This document shows, piece after piece, positions 1-9,182 of a stretch of 64,000 bases of DNA (the stretch's first letter is position 1; every line of letters begins with the position of its first letter). The position numbers and the translations under genes were made by a program. A model generated the notes under the pieces. That model was not told the origin of the DNA. It searched no databases and saw nothing but the letters and a program-made list of their open reading frames with translations. The DNA is from Planctomycetales bacterium (GTDB lineage Bacteria > Planctomycetota > Planctomycetia > Isosphaerales > Isosphaeraceae): NCBI GenBank assembly GCA_027449865.1, contig DAIDKV010000224.1, positions 1 through 64,000 of the forward strand. The letters are read 5' to 3'.

Positions 1-397
1 TGAGGATCGTCTGGATACGCATCCTGGGGCACTCCCGGTCTTGATGAAGTGTGGTAACTCCATCATGTCCCAGGGATGTCCCAGGATGCGATCCTTTCCT
101 TCAAAGGCCGTCCCCGCTTCCACAGATTCTGCGGGAGAGCCGTTAAAAAAGGGGTGCGAAGGGGGCTGGAGGTCTGGAGATCCGTCCAGAAACCAAGACC
201 TCTTGCCGATGCCACCTTCCGGCGGATATTATTAGGATCTTTCTCGCCCCGATGGGATCGCGGGCCGAGAACCCCACGGTCGAACCCAACCCGATCGGAC
301 GCAGCGATCAAGGGACAGCCGCCGGCGGCACGATCCCGGCCCCGTCGTACCACCCCACCGCCGCCGCTCCGTCCCGGACTGCAGGAGTCAGTGTAGG
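1..397. other. intergenic region upstream of rplU
   Basis: I see no convincing gene here. The stretch holds an inverted repeat near the left edge (listed separately) and presumably the rplU promoter, but no clear -35/-10 pair stands out. Short open frames in this stretch have no recognisable protein character. Confidence 0.5.
13..94. repeat. imperfect inverted repeat with an inner direct repeat
   Basis: GGATACGCATCCTGGG (13-28) is matched in inverse orientation by CCCAGGATGCGATCC (80-94), with one extra base. Inside it ATGTCCCAGG occurs twice, at 65-74 and 76-85. This could be an RNA hairpin or a degenerate palindromic repeat. No protein is attached to it. Confidence 0.45.
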
Positions 398-718
398 ATG
401 TATGCTATCATCGAGGACGGGAGCCACCAGTTCCGGGTGCGCGAGGGCGATCGAATCACGGTCGACCGGCGCGACGGCCAGGCTGGCGATGAGCTCCAGT
501 TCTCCAAGGTTCTCTTCATCGGCGGCGGCGACGGCAGCCCCACCATCGGCACCCCCATGATCGAGGGCGCCCGCGTCGTCGCGAAGATCGTCAACCAGTT
601 CAAAGCCAAGAAGATCATCATTCAGAAGTTCCGTCGCCGCAAGAACATGCGGCGCAAGAACGGCCATCGCCAGCCCTACACCGTCGTCCAGATCACCAGC
701 CTGGCCCTCCCGGCCTGA
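398..718 (+). CDS. rplU: 50S ribosomal protein L21
   Basis: This is a 106-residue structural protein of the large ribosomal subunit that contacts 23S rRNA. The start (MYAIIEDG) and the basic segment around residues 70-90 (KKIIIQKFRRRKNMRRKNGHRQ) are typical of bL21, and the length matches the family. An AGGAG lies about 10 bases before the ATG. rpmA (L27), the usual next gene, is not adjacent; a terminator-like hairpin follows and then ribonucleotide reductase. Identification is secure. Confidence 0.97.
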   Translation: MYAIIEDGSHQFRVREGDRITVDRRDGQAGDELQFSKVLFIGGGDGSPTIGTPMIEGARVVAKIVNQFKAKKIIIQKFRRRKNMRRKNGHRQPYTVVQITSLALPA

Positions 719-723
719 GTCGA

Positions 724-1201
724 TCTGCTGGACGACGAATCTTGGCGATCTTGCCAGGCCGCACCATCTTACCGGTTTTCCCGGCGAGGGCGCGGCCTTT
801 TTCTTTGCGCCCTGGTACGATGGTTGTATCGAATTCACGATCCGATGGCTGCGCGCTCGGGTCGCCCCTGGCCGGCGGATCCTTCACAAATGGCGCACTT
901 GGGGCACGAAATGGCGTGCTGGTTCCCTGGGCGTCGTGGGAAGATGCGTTAGACTGGTAACGTCCATATCCTGGAGAAGGTGCGGGATGGTGGCCCGGGC
1001 GGTTGCCTTCCTCGGCGAGAATCGATCGGCGAGGATTCCGTCTCGGCCCTCACGTTTTCGAGGACGCGGGCCGATCTGGAAATTCGGGCCCAGATTTCTC
1101 TGGACACCAGTACACACCGTGTGATATCAGGACGACCAGATCGCGTCGTGGGCAGGCGGTCGACGAGCGGGATCAGGATCGTTGGAGCGTGGAGGCGGAC
1201 C
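724..1201. other. rplU-nrdJ intergenic region
   Basis: Beyond the terminator, this region is the likely nrdJ leader. A short palindrome, CACACCGTGTG (1113-1123), sits about 80 bases before the nrdJ ATG and could be an operator. It only loosely resembles an NrdR box, and I could not make out a cobalamin riboswitch. The nrdJ frame is open back to 980, but the upstream part lacks family character and the good Shine-Dalgarno site is at 1191-1195. Confidence 0.35.
757..806 (+). terminator. probable Rho-independent terminator after rplU
   Basis: AGGCCGC at 756-762 pairs with GCGGCCT at 792-798, with a loop of about 29 bases, and TTTTTCTTT follows at 798-806. It lies 38 bases after the rplU stop. 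The stem is short and the loop long, so strength is uncertain, but the U-rich tail is unusual for this GC-rich sequence. Confidence 0.5.
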
Positions 1202-4200
1202 ATGGCGACGGCTGGCGAGCAGGCATCGGGCGTTCCGGCATCGGGTGTGGCGACGGAGGGGAAGCCCGCGACGAGGGCGCGGGGGCGGCTTGGGATGCTG
1301 GTCCCCCGGGTCTTCAGCCGAGAGGGGGTCAGCCCGTTCGACGAGGTCGACTGGGATCTCCGCACCGCCGAGATCAAGGACGAGCGGGGGCGGGCGATCT
1401 TCCAGCAGGTGGATTGCGAGATTCCCCGGACCTGGAGCCAGCTCGCCACGAACGTCGTGGTCAGCAAGTATTTTTATGGGGACGTCGCGGCGGGCAATGG
1501 CAGTCCGGCGGATGGGAAGCGGGAATACTCGGTTCGGCAACTGGTCGACCGGGTGACCCGGACCATCGCCGACTGGGGCAAGGCCGACGGCTACTTCGCC
1601 ACCACCGAGGACGCCGACCGCTTTTACGACGAGCTGACCGCGCTCTGCCTGCACCAGCATGGTTCGTTCAACTCGCCGGTCTGGTTCAACGTCGGGCTGT
1701 ATCACCAGTATGGGATCGCCGGTCCGGCCAACAACTACCGGTGGGACGAGGAAACCCGGACCGTCATCAAGGCGGAGAGCGCCTACGAGTATCCCCAGTC
1801 GTCGGCCTGCTTCATCCAGAGCGTCAGCGACGACATGGATGGGATCATGAAGCTGGCGACCAGCGAGGCCATGCTCTTCAAGTTTGGCTCGGGGACCGGA
1901 ACCGACCTCTCGACCCTCCGATCCAGCCGAGAGAAGCTCTCCGGCGGCGGCAAGCCGTCGGGGCCGGTTAGCTTCATGAGGGTCTACGACGCGATCGCCT
2001 CGGTGATCAAGTCGGGCGGCAAGACCCGGCGCGCCGCCAAGATGCAGACCCTCAAGTGCTGGCACCCCGATATCCTCGAATTCATCGAGTGCAAGACCAA
2101 CGAGGAAAAGAAGGCTCAAACCCTGATCCATGCCGGATACGAGGCCAATTTCAACGGCGCCGCGTATAGCTCGGTGATGTTCCAGAACGCCAACCTCTCG
2201 GTCCGCTGCTCCGATGCCTTCCTCCGCGCCGCCGAGACCCACGCCGACTGGACCACCCGCTCCGTCACCACCGGCCGGCCCATGGAGACCTACAAGGCCC
2301 GCACCCTCCTCGACAAGATCGCCGAGGGAACCTGGCTCTGCGGCGACCCCGGCGTCCAGTACGAGGACACCATCCAGCGCTGGCATACCTGCCCCAATAC
2401 GGCACCCATCAATTCATCCAATCCTTGTTCCGAATACATGTTCGTTGATGATTCGGCGTGCAATCTGGCGTCGATCAACCTGATGAAGTTCGTCCGGGAG
2501 GACGGCGGGTTCGACGTGGACCGGTTCCGGGCGGCGTGCCGGATCTTCATCACGGCGCAGGAGATTCTGGTCGACCACGCGAGCTACCCGACGGAGAAGA
2601 TCGCGTCGAACAGCCACAAGTTCCGGCCGCTGGGGCTGGGTTACGCGAACCTGGGCAGCCTGATCATGGCGTCGGGATTGCCCTACGACTCGGAGCAGGG
2701 GCGTGGGCTGGCCGGGGCGATCACGGCGATCATGCACGGGCAGGCGTATCTGACCAGCTCGGAGCATGCGGCGCACGTTGGGGCATTCGAGGGCTTCGCG
2801 GTGAATCGCGAGCCGATGCTTCGGGTGATGGAGATGCACCGCGACGCCATCGCCGGGATCGACGCCTCGGCGCCGGCGGATCTGATTGAGGCGGCCCGGT
2901 CGATCTGGGCCGAATGCCTCGAATCGGGCCGCGAGCACGGGTATCGCAATAGCCAGGTGACCGTTCTGGCCCCGACCGGAACCATCGCGTTCATGATGGA
3001 CTGCGACACGACCGGAATCGAGCCCGACATCGCCCTGGTGAAGTACAAGCAGCTCGCCGGCGGCGGGATGCTCAAGATCGTCAATCGAACCGTCCCGATG
3101 GCGCTGAAGAAGCTGGGGTACGACGAGCCTCAAATTCGCGGCGTTCTCGATCACATCGACGCGAACGACACGATCGAGGGCGCGCCTGGGCTGAAGGAAT
3201 CGGACCTTCCGGTCTTTGACTGTGCCTTCGCGCCGCCGCAGGGGGGCCGGAGCATTCACTACCGGGGCCACCTCGGTATGATGTCGGCGGTACAGCCGTT
3301 TCTCTCGGGTGCGATCTCGAAGACGGTGAACATGCCGACCGAGGCGACCGTCTCGGAGATCCGAGACGCCTACCTCGAAGGCTGGCGGATGGGCCTGAAG
3401 GCCCTGGCGATCTACCGAGACGGTTCCAAGGGGAGCCAGCCCGTGAGCACCAAGTCGGAATCGTCGAAGGAGTCGGCCGCGTCGCCCTCGCCGGTGTCGG
3501 GATCGGGGTCCGAGGCGGGAGTGGTGGTGCGTCCGATCGAGCCGGCCCCGGCCTCCGTTCCGGTGCCGACGGCCGGCCAGCCGAGGCGTGAGCGTCTGCC
3601 GTACACCCGGCGGAGCCTCACGCACAAGTTCGACATCCAGGGGCACGAGGGATACATCAACGTCGGCTTTTACCCCGACGGCCGCCCCGGCGAGCTCTTC
3701 ATCACGATGGCGAAGGAGGGCTCGACGATCGGCGGACTGATGGATGTGCTCGGCACGGCGATCTCGATCGGGCTGCAATACGGGGTTCCGCTGGAGGTCT
3801 TCGTCAACAAGTTCGCGCACAGCCGGTTTGAGCCGGCGGGCTTCACGAAGAACCCGGACATCCCGATCGCCAAGAGCATCGCCGACTACATCTTCCGGTG
3901 GATGGGGATGGAGTTCATCGCGGGCTACCGCGAGGCCAACGCGCCCAAGCGGTCGACCCCCGAGCCCGAGCCGACGCCCGTGATGCCGGTGCTGAAGGTC
4001 AACGGCCACCGGACCGCGACCATCGCCGATCTGGAGCACGCCGAGGCCGAGATGGGGACGAGCCGACATCACGCGGATCCCCCCGAGTCGAGCGAATCGC
4101 GACTGGCTGCCGGTGAACTGAGCGTGGACGCGGGCCTCGGCGAACAGGACCGCCAGTTCGCCCACTTCCAGAGCGACGCCCCGCCCTGCGACAATTGCGG

Positions 4201-4270
4201 CGCATTGACCGTCCGCTGCGGCACCTGCTACCGCTGCTTCAACTGCGGCAATAGCATGGGATGCTCGTGA
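1202..4270 (+). CDS. nrdJ: adenosylcobalamin-dependent (class II) ribonucleotide reductase
   Basis: This 1022-residue cytosolic enzyme reduces ribonucleotides to deoxyribonucleotides using a B12-derived thiyl radical. The ten-stranded barrel is recognisable from SACFIQSVSDDMDGI, from NPCSEY (cysteine near residue 409) and from VLAPTGTIAFMMDCDTTGIEP. After a Ser/Pro-rich linker (about residues 745-800) comes a TSCPD-type domain (KFDIQGHEGYINVGF onward). The C-terminus is a seven-cysteine zinc-ribbon-like tail (CDNC...CGTCYRCFNCG...GC, about 996-1022) that probably re-reduces the active site. ATG 1202 was chosen because GGAGG lies at 1191-1195, although the frame is open further upstream. It appears monocistronic. 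Confidence 0.95.
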   Translation: MATAGEQASGVPASGVATEGKPATRARGRLGMLVPRVFSREGVSPFDEVDWDLRTAEIKDERGRAIFQQVDCEIPRTWSQLATNVVVSKYFYGDVAAGNGSPADGKREYSVRQLVDRVTRTIADWGKADGYFATTEDADRFYDELTALCLHQHGSFNSPVWFNVGLYHQYGIAGPANNYRWDEETRTVIKAESAYEYPQSSACFIQSVSDDMDGIMKLATSEAMLFKFGSGTGTDLSTLRSSREKLSGGGKPSGPVSFMRVYDAIASVIKSGGKTRRAAKMQTLKCWHPDILEFIECKTNEEKKAQTLIHAGYEANFNGAAYSSVMFQNANLSVRCSDAFLRAAETHADWTTRSVTTGRPMETYKARTLLDKIAEGTWLCGDPGVQYEDTIQRWHTCPNTAPINSSNPCSEYMFVDDSACNLASINLMKFVREDGGFDVDRFRAACRIFITAQEILVDHASYPTEKIASNSHKFRPLGLGYANLGSLIMASGLPYDSEQGRGLAGAITAIMHGQAYLTSSEHAAHVGAFEGFAVNREPMLRVMEMHRDAIAGIDASAPADLIEAARSIWAECLESGREHGYRNSQVTVLAPTGTIAFMMDCDTTGIEPDIALVKYKQLAGGGMLKIVNRTVPMALKKLGYDEPQIRGVLDHIDANDTIEGAPGLKESDLPVFDCAFAPPQGGRSIHYRGHLGMMSAVQPFLSGAISKTVNMPTEATVSEIRDAYLEGWRMGLKALAIYRDGSKGSQPVSTKSESSKESAASPSPVSGSGSEAGVVVRPIEPAPASVPVPTAGQPRRERLPYTRRSLTHKFDIQGHEGYINVGFYPDGRPGELFITMAKEGSTIGGLMDVLGTAISIGLQYGVPLEVFVNKFAHSRFEPAGFTKNPDIPIAKSIADYIFRWMGMEFIAGYREANAPKRSTPEPEPTPVMPVLKVNGHRTATIADLEHAEAEMGTSRHHADPPESSESRLAAGELSVDAGLGEQDRQFAHFQSDAPPCDNCGALTVRCGTCYRCFNCGNSMGCS

Positions 4271-4506
4271 TCGCCACCGAAGAATGCGGCTCCCGGGGTG
4301 GCGCGGGCCACCTCGGGATCTCTCATTGTTTTGCATTGATGCGTGAAATGTGGATAAACTCGGCCGGAAATAAGCCCCGCTCGCTTTCCAGACGGTCCGG
4401 GATCGCGTGGGCCGTCTCGGATTGCGGTCGGATGATCCAGGAGAGGCCCTCACGATCCGCCAACGCGTCGGCTTGACGGACCGTGCTCTTCCGCGGAGAA
4501 CCTTCC

Positions 4507-4698
4507 ATGGAGAAGGTGGTTCGGATCTTCAAATCGTTCGAGGAGAGTGATCGCGCCGACAGGAACCACTACCGGAAGCTGACGCCCGAACAGCGCCTGG
4601 GAATCCTCTGCGAACTGAACCTTCAGTGGCCGGGGAGAGCTGAGAATGCGACTTCCGAAAGACTTGCGAGAGTTTATCGAATTATTAAATTCTCATGA
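4507..4698 (+). CDS. small conserved protein paired with a nucleotidyltransferase-like gene
   Basis: This 63-residue protein (MEKVVRIFKSFEESDRADRN...) ends in SERLARVYRIIKFS. It resembles short proteins often encoded just before minimal nucleotidyltransferase (MNT-like) genes, with a conserved pattern of F.SFE.AD.AD..YY..LTP.QRL..L. A GGAG lies 8-9 bases before the ATG. The last 53 bases overlap the start of the next gene, so the two are translationally coupled. Its function is unknown; an antitoxin-like or partner role is only inference. Confidence 0.6.
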   Translation: MEKVVRIFKSFEESDRADRNHYRKLTPEQRLGILCELNLQWPGRAENATSERLARVYRIIKFS

Positions 4699-5304
4699 TG
4701 TTCGCTATCTCATCGTCGGCGGCTATGCCGTCGCTTATCACGGCTTCCCCCGGACGACCGGCGACATCGACTCTTCATCGAAGCCTCGCTGGAGAACGCG
4801 GCCAGATTGCAGGAGGTCCTGGTCCAGTTCGGCTTTGGCAGTCTGGGCCTGACTGTCGGGGATTTTCTGGAGCCGGGCACGATCATCCAGCCTGGATATC
4901 CCCCGCATCGGATCGATCTGGTGACCTCGATCAGCGGAGTGACGTTCGCGGATGCCTGGGCCCGCCGCGTCTCGGCAAGCATCGACGATCTGCCCATGAG
5001 CTTTATCGACCGAGAGAGCCTTCTGGCGAACAAGGCCGCCGCGGGAAGGCCGAAGGATCTCCTCGACATCGACTCGCACTCTCGATTGAATCCCGGCGAC
5101 GTGCGAAACGCTTCCACCTCGGGCAGGTGGGGTGGATCGCGTTGCGGAGTGCCAATGAGTTCGGGGCGGCCGGCGAAGTCACGCGGGCCTCGGCCGGGGA
5201 CGAGGCCCGCTGGGGTTTTGCGTGGGAGGATGGACCGGCGCGACGATCCAGGCGGCTGGGTCCGTCAGCTTGCGGAGGTCCGCCCAGCGCGTCGGCGGGT
5301 ATAG
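4646..5304 (+). pseudogene. frameshifted minimal nucleotidyltransferase
   Basis: The start at 4646 has a good GGAGAG site and encodes LREFIELLNSHDVRYLIVGG, then HGFPRTTGDID, the glycine and aspartate motifs of a minimal nucleotidyltransferase fold. At 4771 the frame breaks. Reading on in the -1 frame restores LFIEASLENAARLQEVLVQF and then FIDRESLLANKAAAGRPKDL, the usual end of this family. Supplying one C at 4771 (GACTCTTC to GACCTCTTC) gives a continuous product. The normal stop after GRPKDLLDID is also missing, and the frame runs on to 5304, 40 bases into the convergent PEP-CTERM gene. It is either a decayed gene or an assembly error. Confidence 0.65.
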
Positions 5305-6332
5305 CCGACGCCCAGAATGACCCCGATCCCGAGCAGCAGCATCGAGCCAGGCTCGGGCACCGCGGCGAAGGCCACGAAGCCGTGGGCGACTCCGTTGCCG
5401 TCGGTGTAGAAGCCCGTGATCTCACCCGAATTGGTGATCCCGGTGATCTGCGTGACCTCGACTCCGTTGTGGAACGCGGCGTTCGGGTCGTCGAGGAAGG
5501 TGTACTTCCCGGTGATGGTATTGTACAGAAAGCCGTGCTGGCTGGTGGTCGAGTCGCCATAGTATCCCACCGCGAGGCCGCTATCGTTGACCCCCAAAAT
5601 CTGGGAGAAGACGAACGTCGCTCCCGGCTCACCGGGAACGTTCGGGATCGTCGGGTCCAGAACCGTCAACCCCGTGATGTGACCGCTCGACGCCGACGAC
5701 GTGCTCGCCGTGAAACCGTGGTCCTGCCCGTCGTTGCCCAGGTAGAAGCCCACAATCAGCCCGTTGTTGTTGATCCCCTGGGCGTTGACAATGTCCGACT
5801 TCGACCCGGTCGGCGCGTCGATGGTCGTCAGCGCGACGCCGTTCAGCAGGAAGCCCGGCGTCGACGCGCCGGTCGTGTACTGGCCGACGATCATCCCCTT
5901 GTCGTTGATCCCAAAGGCCATCGCGGGCGTGTAGCCGCCGCCGATCAGCGGTGAGGCTGTGCCGTTGACCAGGGAGAATCCGTTGTTATTCCCGTCGAAC
6001 CCGACGATGGTTCCGGTGCTGTTGATCCCGTTCGCCATCGCGGCCGTCGAATTGTTGATGTTCAGGATCGTCGCCGACGTGCCCGTCCCGGGGTTCGCGG
6101 TGAAGTTCGTCAGATTGCCGTTGGCGGCCGTCGTGAACCCGACCACAGTGCCGTTGTTCGAGATCCCATCGATCGTGGTCCCCCCCGTGTTGGGCGTCGG
6201 ACCATCGAAGTTGAGGAACGTGTAGCCGTTCGCGGTCACGGTTTTGATCGGGGTGATGTTCGCGGCGCCGGCCGAGGAGCCCAGGATCAAGGCCGCCAAA
6301 CCGGCGAGGGTGCCCATGCGAATCGTCGTCAT
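5265..6332 (-). CDS. PEP-CTERM secreted protein with HAF-like repeats
   Basis: This 355-residue exported protein has a signal peptide (MTTIRMGTLAGLAALILGSS, cleavage near SSAGAA). The body consists of repeated GI(N/S)N.G.IVGF.T..G...GF units (for example GINSTGTIVGF, GINDKGMIVGQY, GINNNGLIVGFY), as in HAF/DUF3466-type extracellular beta repeats. The C-terminus has a PEP-CTERM anchor: VPEPGSMLLLG, a hydrophobic helix, then a basic tail RRRAGR. This implies exosortase-dependent sorting to the envelope. ATG 6332 has GAGGAG about 7 bases upstream, while a start at 6353 has none. The substrate or binding partner is unknown. Confidence 0.9.
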   Translation of the reverse strand: MTTIRMGTLAGLAALILGSSAGAANITPIKTVTANGYTFLNFDGPTPNTGGTTIDGISNNGTVVGFTTAANGNLTNFTANPGTGTSATILNINNSTAAMANGINSTGTIVGFDGNNNGFSLVNGTASPLIGGGYTPAMAFGINDKGMIVGQYTTGASTPGFLLNGVALTTIDAPTGSKSDIVNAQGINNNGLIVGFYLGNDGQDHGFTASTSSASSGHITGLTVLDPTIPNVPGEPGATFVFSQILGVNDSGLAVGYYGDSTTSQHGFLYNTITGKYTFLDDPNAAFHNGVEVTQITGITNSGEITGFYTDGNGVAHGFVAFAAVPEPGSMLLLGIGVILGVGYTRRRAGRTSAS

Positions 6333-6622
6333 CGAGAATCTCCTCAGGTGCATGATGGTGCGCACGTCGAACCCGAGGTGCGTCACGCGTCCAGGGGCCA
6401 TTCTGGTCTCGGAGTGCCCAGAACGCCGATTCGCGCCGCCCGGGCTCTCCAGGGAGAGGCGAGCGACTCCGACGCCAGCGAGACCACAGGGCCTTCGACG
6501 GCCGTCCCTGCTCTTCGTCCATTGCCACTGGCCGGAGGAAACGGACAAAATTCTCGAATCTTTCCGAATCTTCTCGTCTCACGACAATCGAGGAGGACCA
6601 AACGGACGAAACCCCGAGAAGT

Positions 6623-8179
6623 TCAGTCGGCCGGGCTGGGCCTCTGGTTGCGGTCGGGAGTGGGTTTGGTCCATCCGACCTCGTAGACCTCGACCGAGGA
6701 TCGGTCCGCGTCTCGGCTCCATACCTTCTCCACGCGGTCGGGAAAGCGGTCGACGTACCGGGTGAGCGGGCTGACGGGGGCGTTCTGGTAGCGTCGGCGG
6801 TCGATCAGGAGGAAGGCGACCCGATATTGATCCACCATGCTGGCGATCGCGAGCGGATCGGCGTCGCGGTCGCCGGACCGCTCGGTGGAGGCGACCGCCA
6901 GTCCCGTCCGACCCGTCATCCAGAAGACCTCGCCCGGGTGCCGGCTCAGAACCGGGCCAGGCCGATCGAGCCGCGAGGCCACGTAGGCACAGGCTGCGTC
7001 GTAGTCGCGCTGGTCGGCCTCAACGGCGCGGGCCCGGGCGCGGATCAGTGAGTAAGACGAGTAGGGGAGGGTCATACCGAGTACGATCAGGGCGGCGACG
7101 GTTCGACGTCGAACCCCCAGCCCTCGAACACACCGGACCACCCACCGAGAGCCCGCGAGTCCCTCGACCCCTCCCACCAGAAGGCAGGGAATCATCGGGA
7201 TCAAAAACCGGCCCGCCTCGGTAAACGGCCAGACCAGCAAGATCAGCAACGTCGAAAGCGGAACCAGTGCCGCGAGTCGACGCTGGGGACGAACGTACGC
7301 GCGTTTCCATCCGAATCCCACCACTCCGGCCGAGAGACCGACCCATAGGCCAACGGCCATGTCCAGCCTCCACGATCGGCCGGCGAGCGTCGTCGCGACC
7401 TCGACGAACGGCCCCGTGATCTGGTCTGGGAGGCGTCTCAGGTAAAAGGCGAGCTGGCTGACGAGGCGGTCGGACCAGGGATCAGCGCCGGCGACCGCCA
7501 GCGCGGCCTGGGTTTGGCCCACCCTCGCCTGCCAGATCAGCCAGGGGGAGACGAGCAGGGCGGCCGTCGCGGCAAGGAGAAACGCCGATCGCCGGCCGCG
7601 CCGGAGGGCCAGGTCGATGAAAATCGCCAGGAATAGCCCGATGGCGATCTGGCGAGTGAGGAAACCGAAGGCGAGCAGGGCCCCCAGCACCCCCGGTCCG
7701 GCGCCCCGCGACGCGAAGAGGATCGCGAGCTGGCCGAGCAGCATGTAAAGGGGTTCGGACTGGATGGCGCCGCCGGTTCGGGCCCATTGCCAGTTGATCG
7801 CCAGGGCGATTGAGAGCAGAAAGGCGGCGTGCCTTGGCATCATGCCGAGGAACCAGAGCCAGGCCGCGAGGGTCGCGCCGATCGTACAGGCGATCGAGAC
7901 GGCGTGGGCGGCCGGCGCCGAGACGCCGGCCACCCGCCAGGTGGCCGCGAGCAAGAGCGGGTATCCGGGCGGGAAATGGGCGTGGCGAGGCCGGTCGGGA
8001 TGGTCGATCGCCCGGTATCCCTCGCCCTCGAGGATGGCCCGCGCCAAAACAGCATAACCCGCGCCGTCGTATCGGGGCGGTGCGGACCAGGTGGCATGCC
8101 GGGCCGCGGCAAGGCCCGCGATCGCCGCAATCGTCGCGGCGGGAAGGATCATTCTGGCGGCTCGACCCGCTGGCCTCAT
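6623..8179 (-). CDS. polytopic membrane glycosyltransferase (GT39/ArnT-like)
   Basis: This 518-residue inner-membrane protein has about ten hydrophobic helices. An early periplasmic loop has the acidic-substrate pattern YDGAGYAVLARAILEGEGY and then HAHFPPGYPLLLA, typical of the PMT/ArnT dolichyl- or polyprenyl-phosphate-sugar transferase superfamily. The C-terminal third (about 380-510) is a soluble periplasmic domain. The family would transfer a sugar from a lipid carrier to an acceptor; the acceptor cannot be predicted. ATG 8179 is used, with GTG 8182 immediately before it. It is transcribed in the same direction as the sigma factor upstream, with a gap of about 110 bases. Confidence 0.82.
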   Translation of the reverse strand: MRPAGRAARMILPAATIAAIAGLAAARHATWSAPPRYDGAGYAVLARAILEGEGYRAIDHPDRPRHAHFPPGYPLLLAATWRVAGVSAPAAHAVSIACTIGATLAAWLWFLGMMPRHAAFLLSIALAINWQWARTGGAIQSEPLYMLLGQLAILFASRGAGPGVLGALLAFGFLTRQIAIGLFLAIFIDLALRRGRRSAFLLAATAALLVSPWLIWQARVGQTQAALAVAGADPWSDRLVSQLAFYLRRLPDQITGPFVEVATTLAGRSWRLDMAVGLWVGLSAGVVGFGWKRAYVRPQRRLAALVPLSTLLILLVWPFTEAGRFLIPMIPCLLVGGVEGLAGSRWVVRCVRGLGVRRRTVAALIVLGMTLPYSSYSLIRARARAVEADQRDYDAACAYVASRLDRPGPVLSRHPGEVFWMTGRTGLAVASTERSGDRDADPLAIASMVDQYRVAFLLIDRRRYQNAPVSPLTRYVDRFPDRVEKVWSRDADRSSVEVYEVGWTKPTPDRNQRPSPAD

Positions 8180-8288
8180 CACGTCGCGCGCCTCACGCCC
8201 GGGGTCGATCCGGCCCGCGCCACGCCGGCCGTGGGGACGATTGGATCACCGAGCTGCCGGGGAACGCAAGAGACAATTGCCCGGGCCG

Positions 8289-9182
8289 TCAGCAGCCGAC
8301 CGTGGCGGCCTTCCGTGTGGAGACGCGTCGCGAGGGCGAGGGAGTCGCGGGTGCGGGGCCCTGGCCGTCGTCGAGTTTGCGAACGGCCCGCATCTCGATC
8401 TTGCGGACCCACTCGCGAGTCACGCCGAGCTGGCGGCCGATCTCTTTGAGGGTCAACGGCGTGGCCCCTTCCAGGCCGTATCGGAGGGCCAGAATCGTCC
8501 GCTCGCGCTCGTCCAGGCGAGAGAGCCGACGGAGGAGCTGGGCGCGGTCGTCCTCGGCCTCGACCGAGGCGCCCGGGCGGTCGGCATCGTCAATGGCTTC
8601 CTCGGGCGACCATCGGTTGATGTCGCCGGAAAGACCGCTCTCCAGCTTGAGCTGCCGCGCCTTCTGAGCCCGCGAGACGAGCATTCTTTGCATCGAGGTC
8701 AGGCCCATGGTCGTCGCGATCTCCTCGAAGGTCGGCGTTCGCCTGAGCTCCTTCGCCAGGGCGCGTTCGGTCCGCCGCCACCGGGTCATCAGGCCCACCA
8801 TGTGCGCGGGGAGTCGGATGGTGGTGGTCGTGTTGATCAGCGCGTGGCGAATCGCCTGCTTGATCCAGTAGCTGGCGTAGGTGCTGAACCGGGTGCCGAA
8901 CTGCGGATCGTACTCCTTCGCGGCGCGGATAAGTCCGAGGTTTCCCTCGCCGATCAGGTCGTCGATCGGAATACCACGGCCGACATAGTCGCGGGCGATT
9001 TTCACGACCAGCCGGAGGTTGGCCTCGATCATCCGCTGCCGTGCGGCTTCATTTCCCTGGGCGATCTCCGCCGCGAGCTCGCGCTCCTCGGCGGCGGTCA
9101 GCAGTGCGTCGTCCTTTATGTCCTTGAGATAGAGGTACAACCCCGTCGTGACACCCATTTCCCGGGATCGCATGACGCTCAT
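8289..9182 (-). CDS. sigma-70 family RNA polymerase sigma factor (group 2/3, RpoD-like)
   Basis: The protein has 297 residues. A short region 1.2 (GLYLYLKDIKDDALLTAAEE) is followed by region 2 with RMIEANLRLVVKIARDYVGRG, DLIGEGNLGLIRAAKEYDP and FSTYASYWIKQAIRHAL, which is very close to the primary-sigma consensus. Region 3 follows (RRTPTFEEIATTMGL), then region 4.2 with LTLKEIGRQLGVTREWVRKIE. It lacks the long region 1.1, so it is an alternative rather than the housekeeping factor. The start at 9182 has AGGGAG about 8 bases upstream. A 550-base intergenic region separates it from a divergent ECF sigma gene. Confidence 0.93.
   Translation of the reverse strand: MSVMRSREMGVTTGLYLYLKDIKDDALLTAAEERELAAEIAQGNEAARQRMIEANLRLVVKIARDYVGRGIPIDDLIGEGNLGLIRAAKEYDPQFGTRFSTYASYWIKQAIRHALINTTTTIRLPAHMVGLMTRWRRTERALAKELRRTPTFEEIATTMGLTSMQRMLVSRAQKARQLKLESGLSGDINRWSPEEAIDDADRPGASVEAEDDRAQLLRRLSRLDERERTILALRYGLEGATPLTLKEIGRQLGVTREWVRKIEMRAVRKLDDGQGPAPATPSPSRRVSTRKAATVGC

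Noticed and set aside
1113-1123. NrdR box upstream of nrdJ
   Set aside because: Only a short palindrome; it lacks the second box and the conserved ACA-TGT spacing, so it is noted only as a possible operator.
2414-4453. Very long minus-strand frame opposite nrdJ
   Set aside because: High-GC antisense frame of a strongly conserved enzyme gene, with Arg/Leu-rich low-information sequence.
4323-4532. Minus-strand 69-residue frame between nrdJ and the small protein gene
   Set aside because: It overlaps the start and Shine-Dalgarno of the better-supported plus-strand gene and has no family pattern I recognise.
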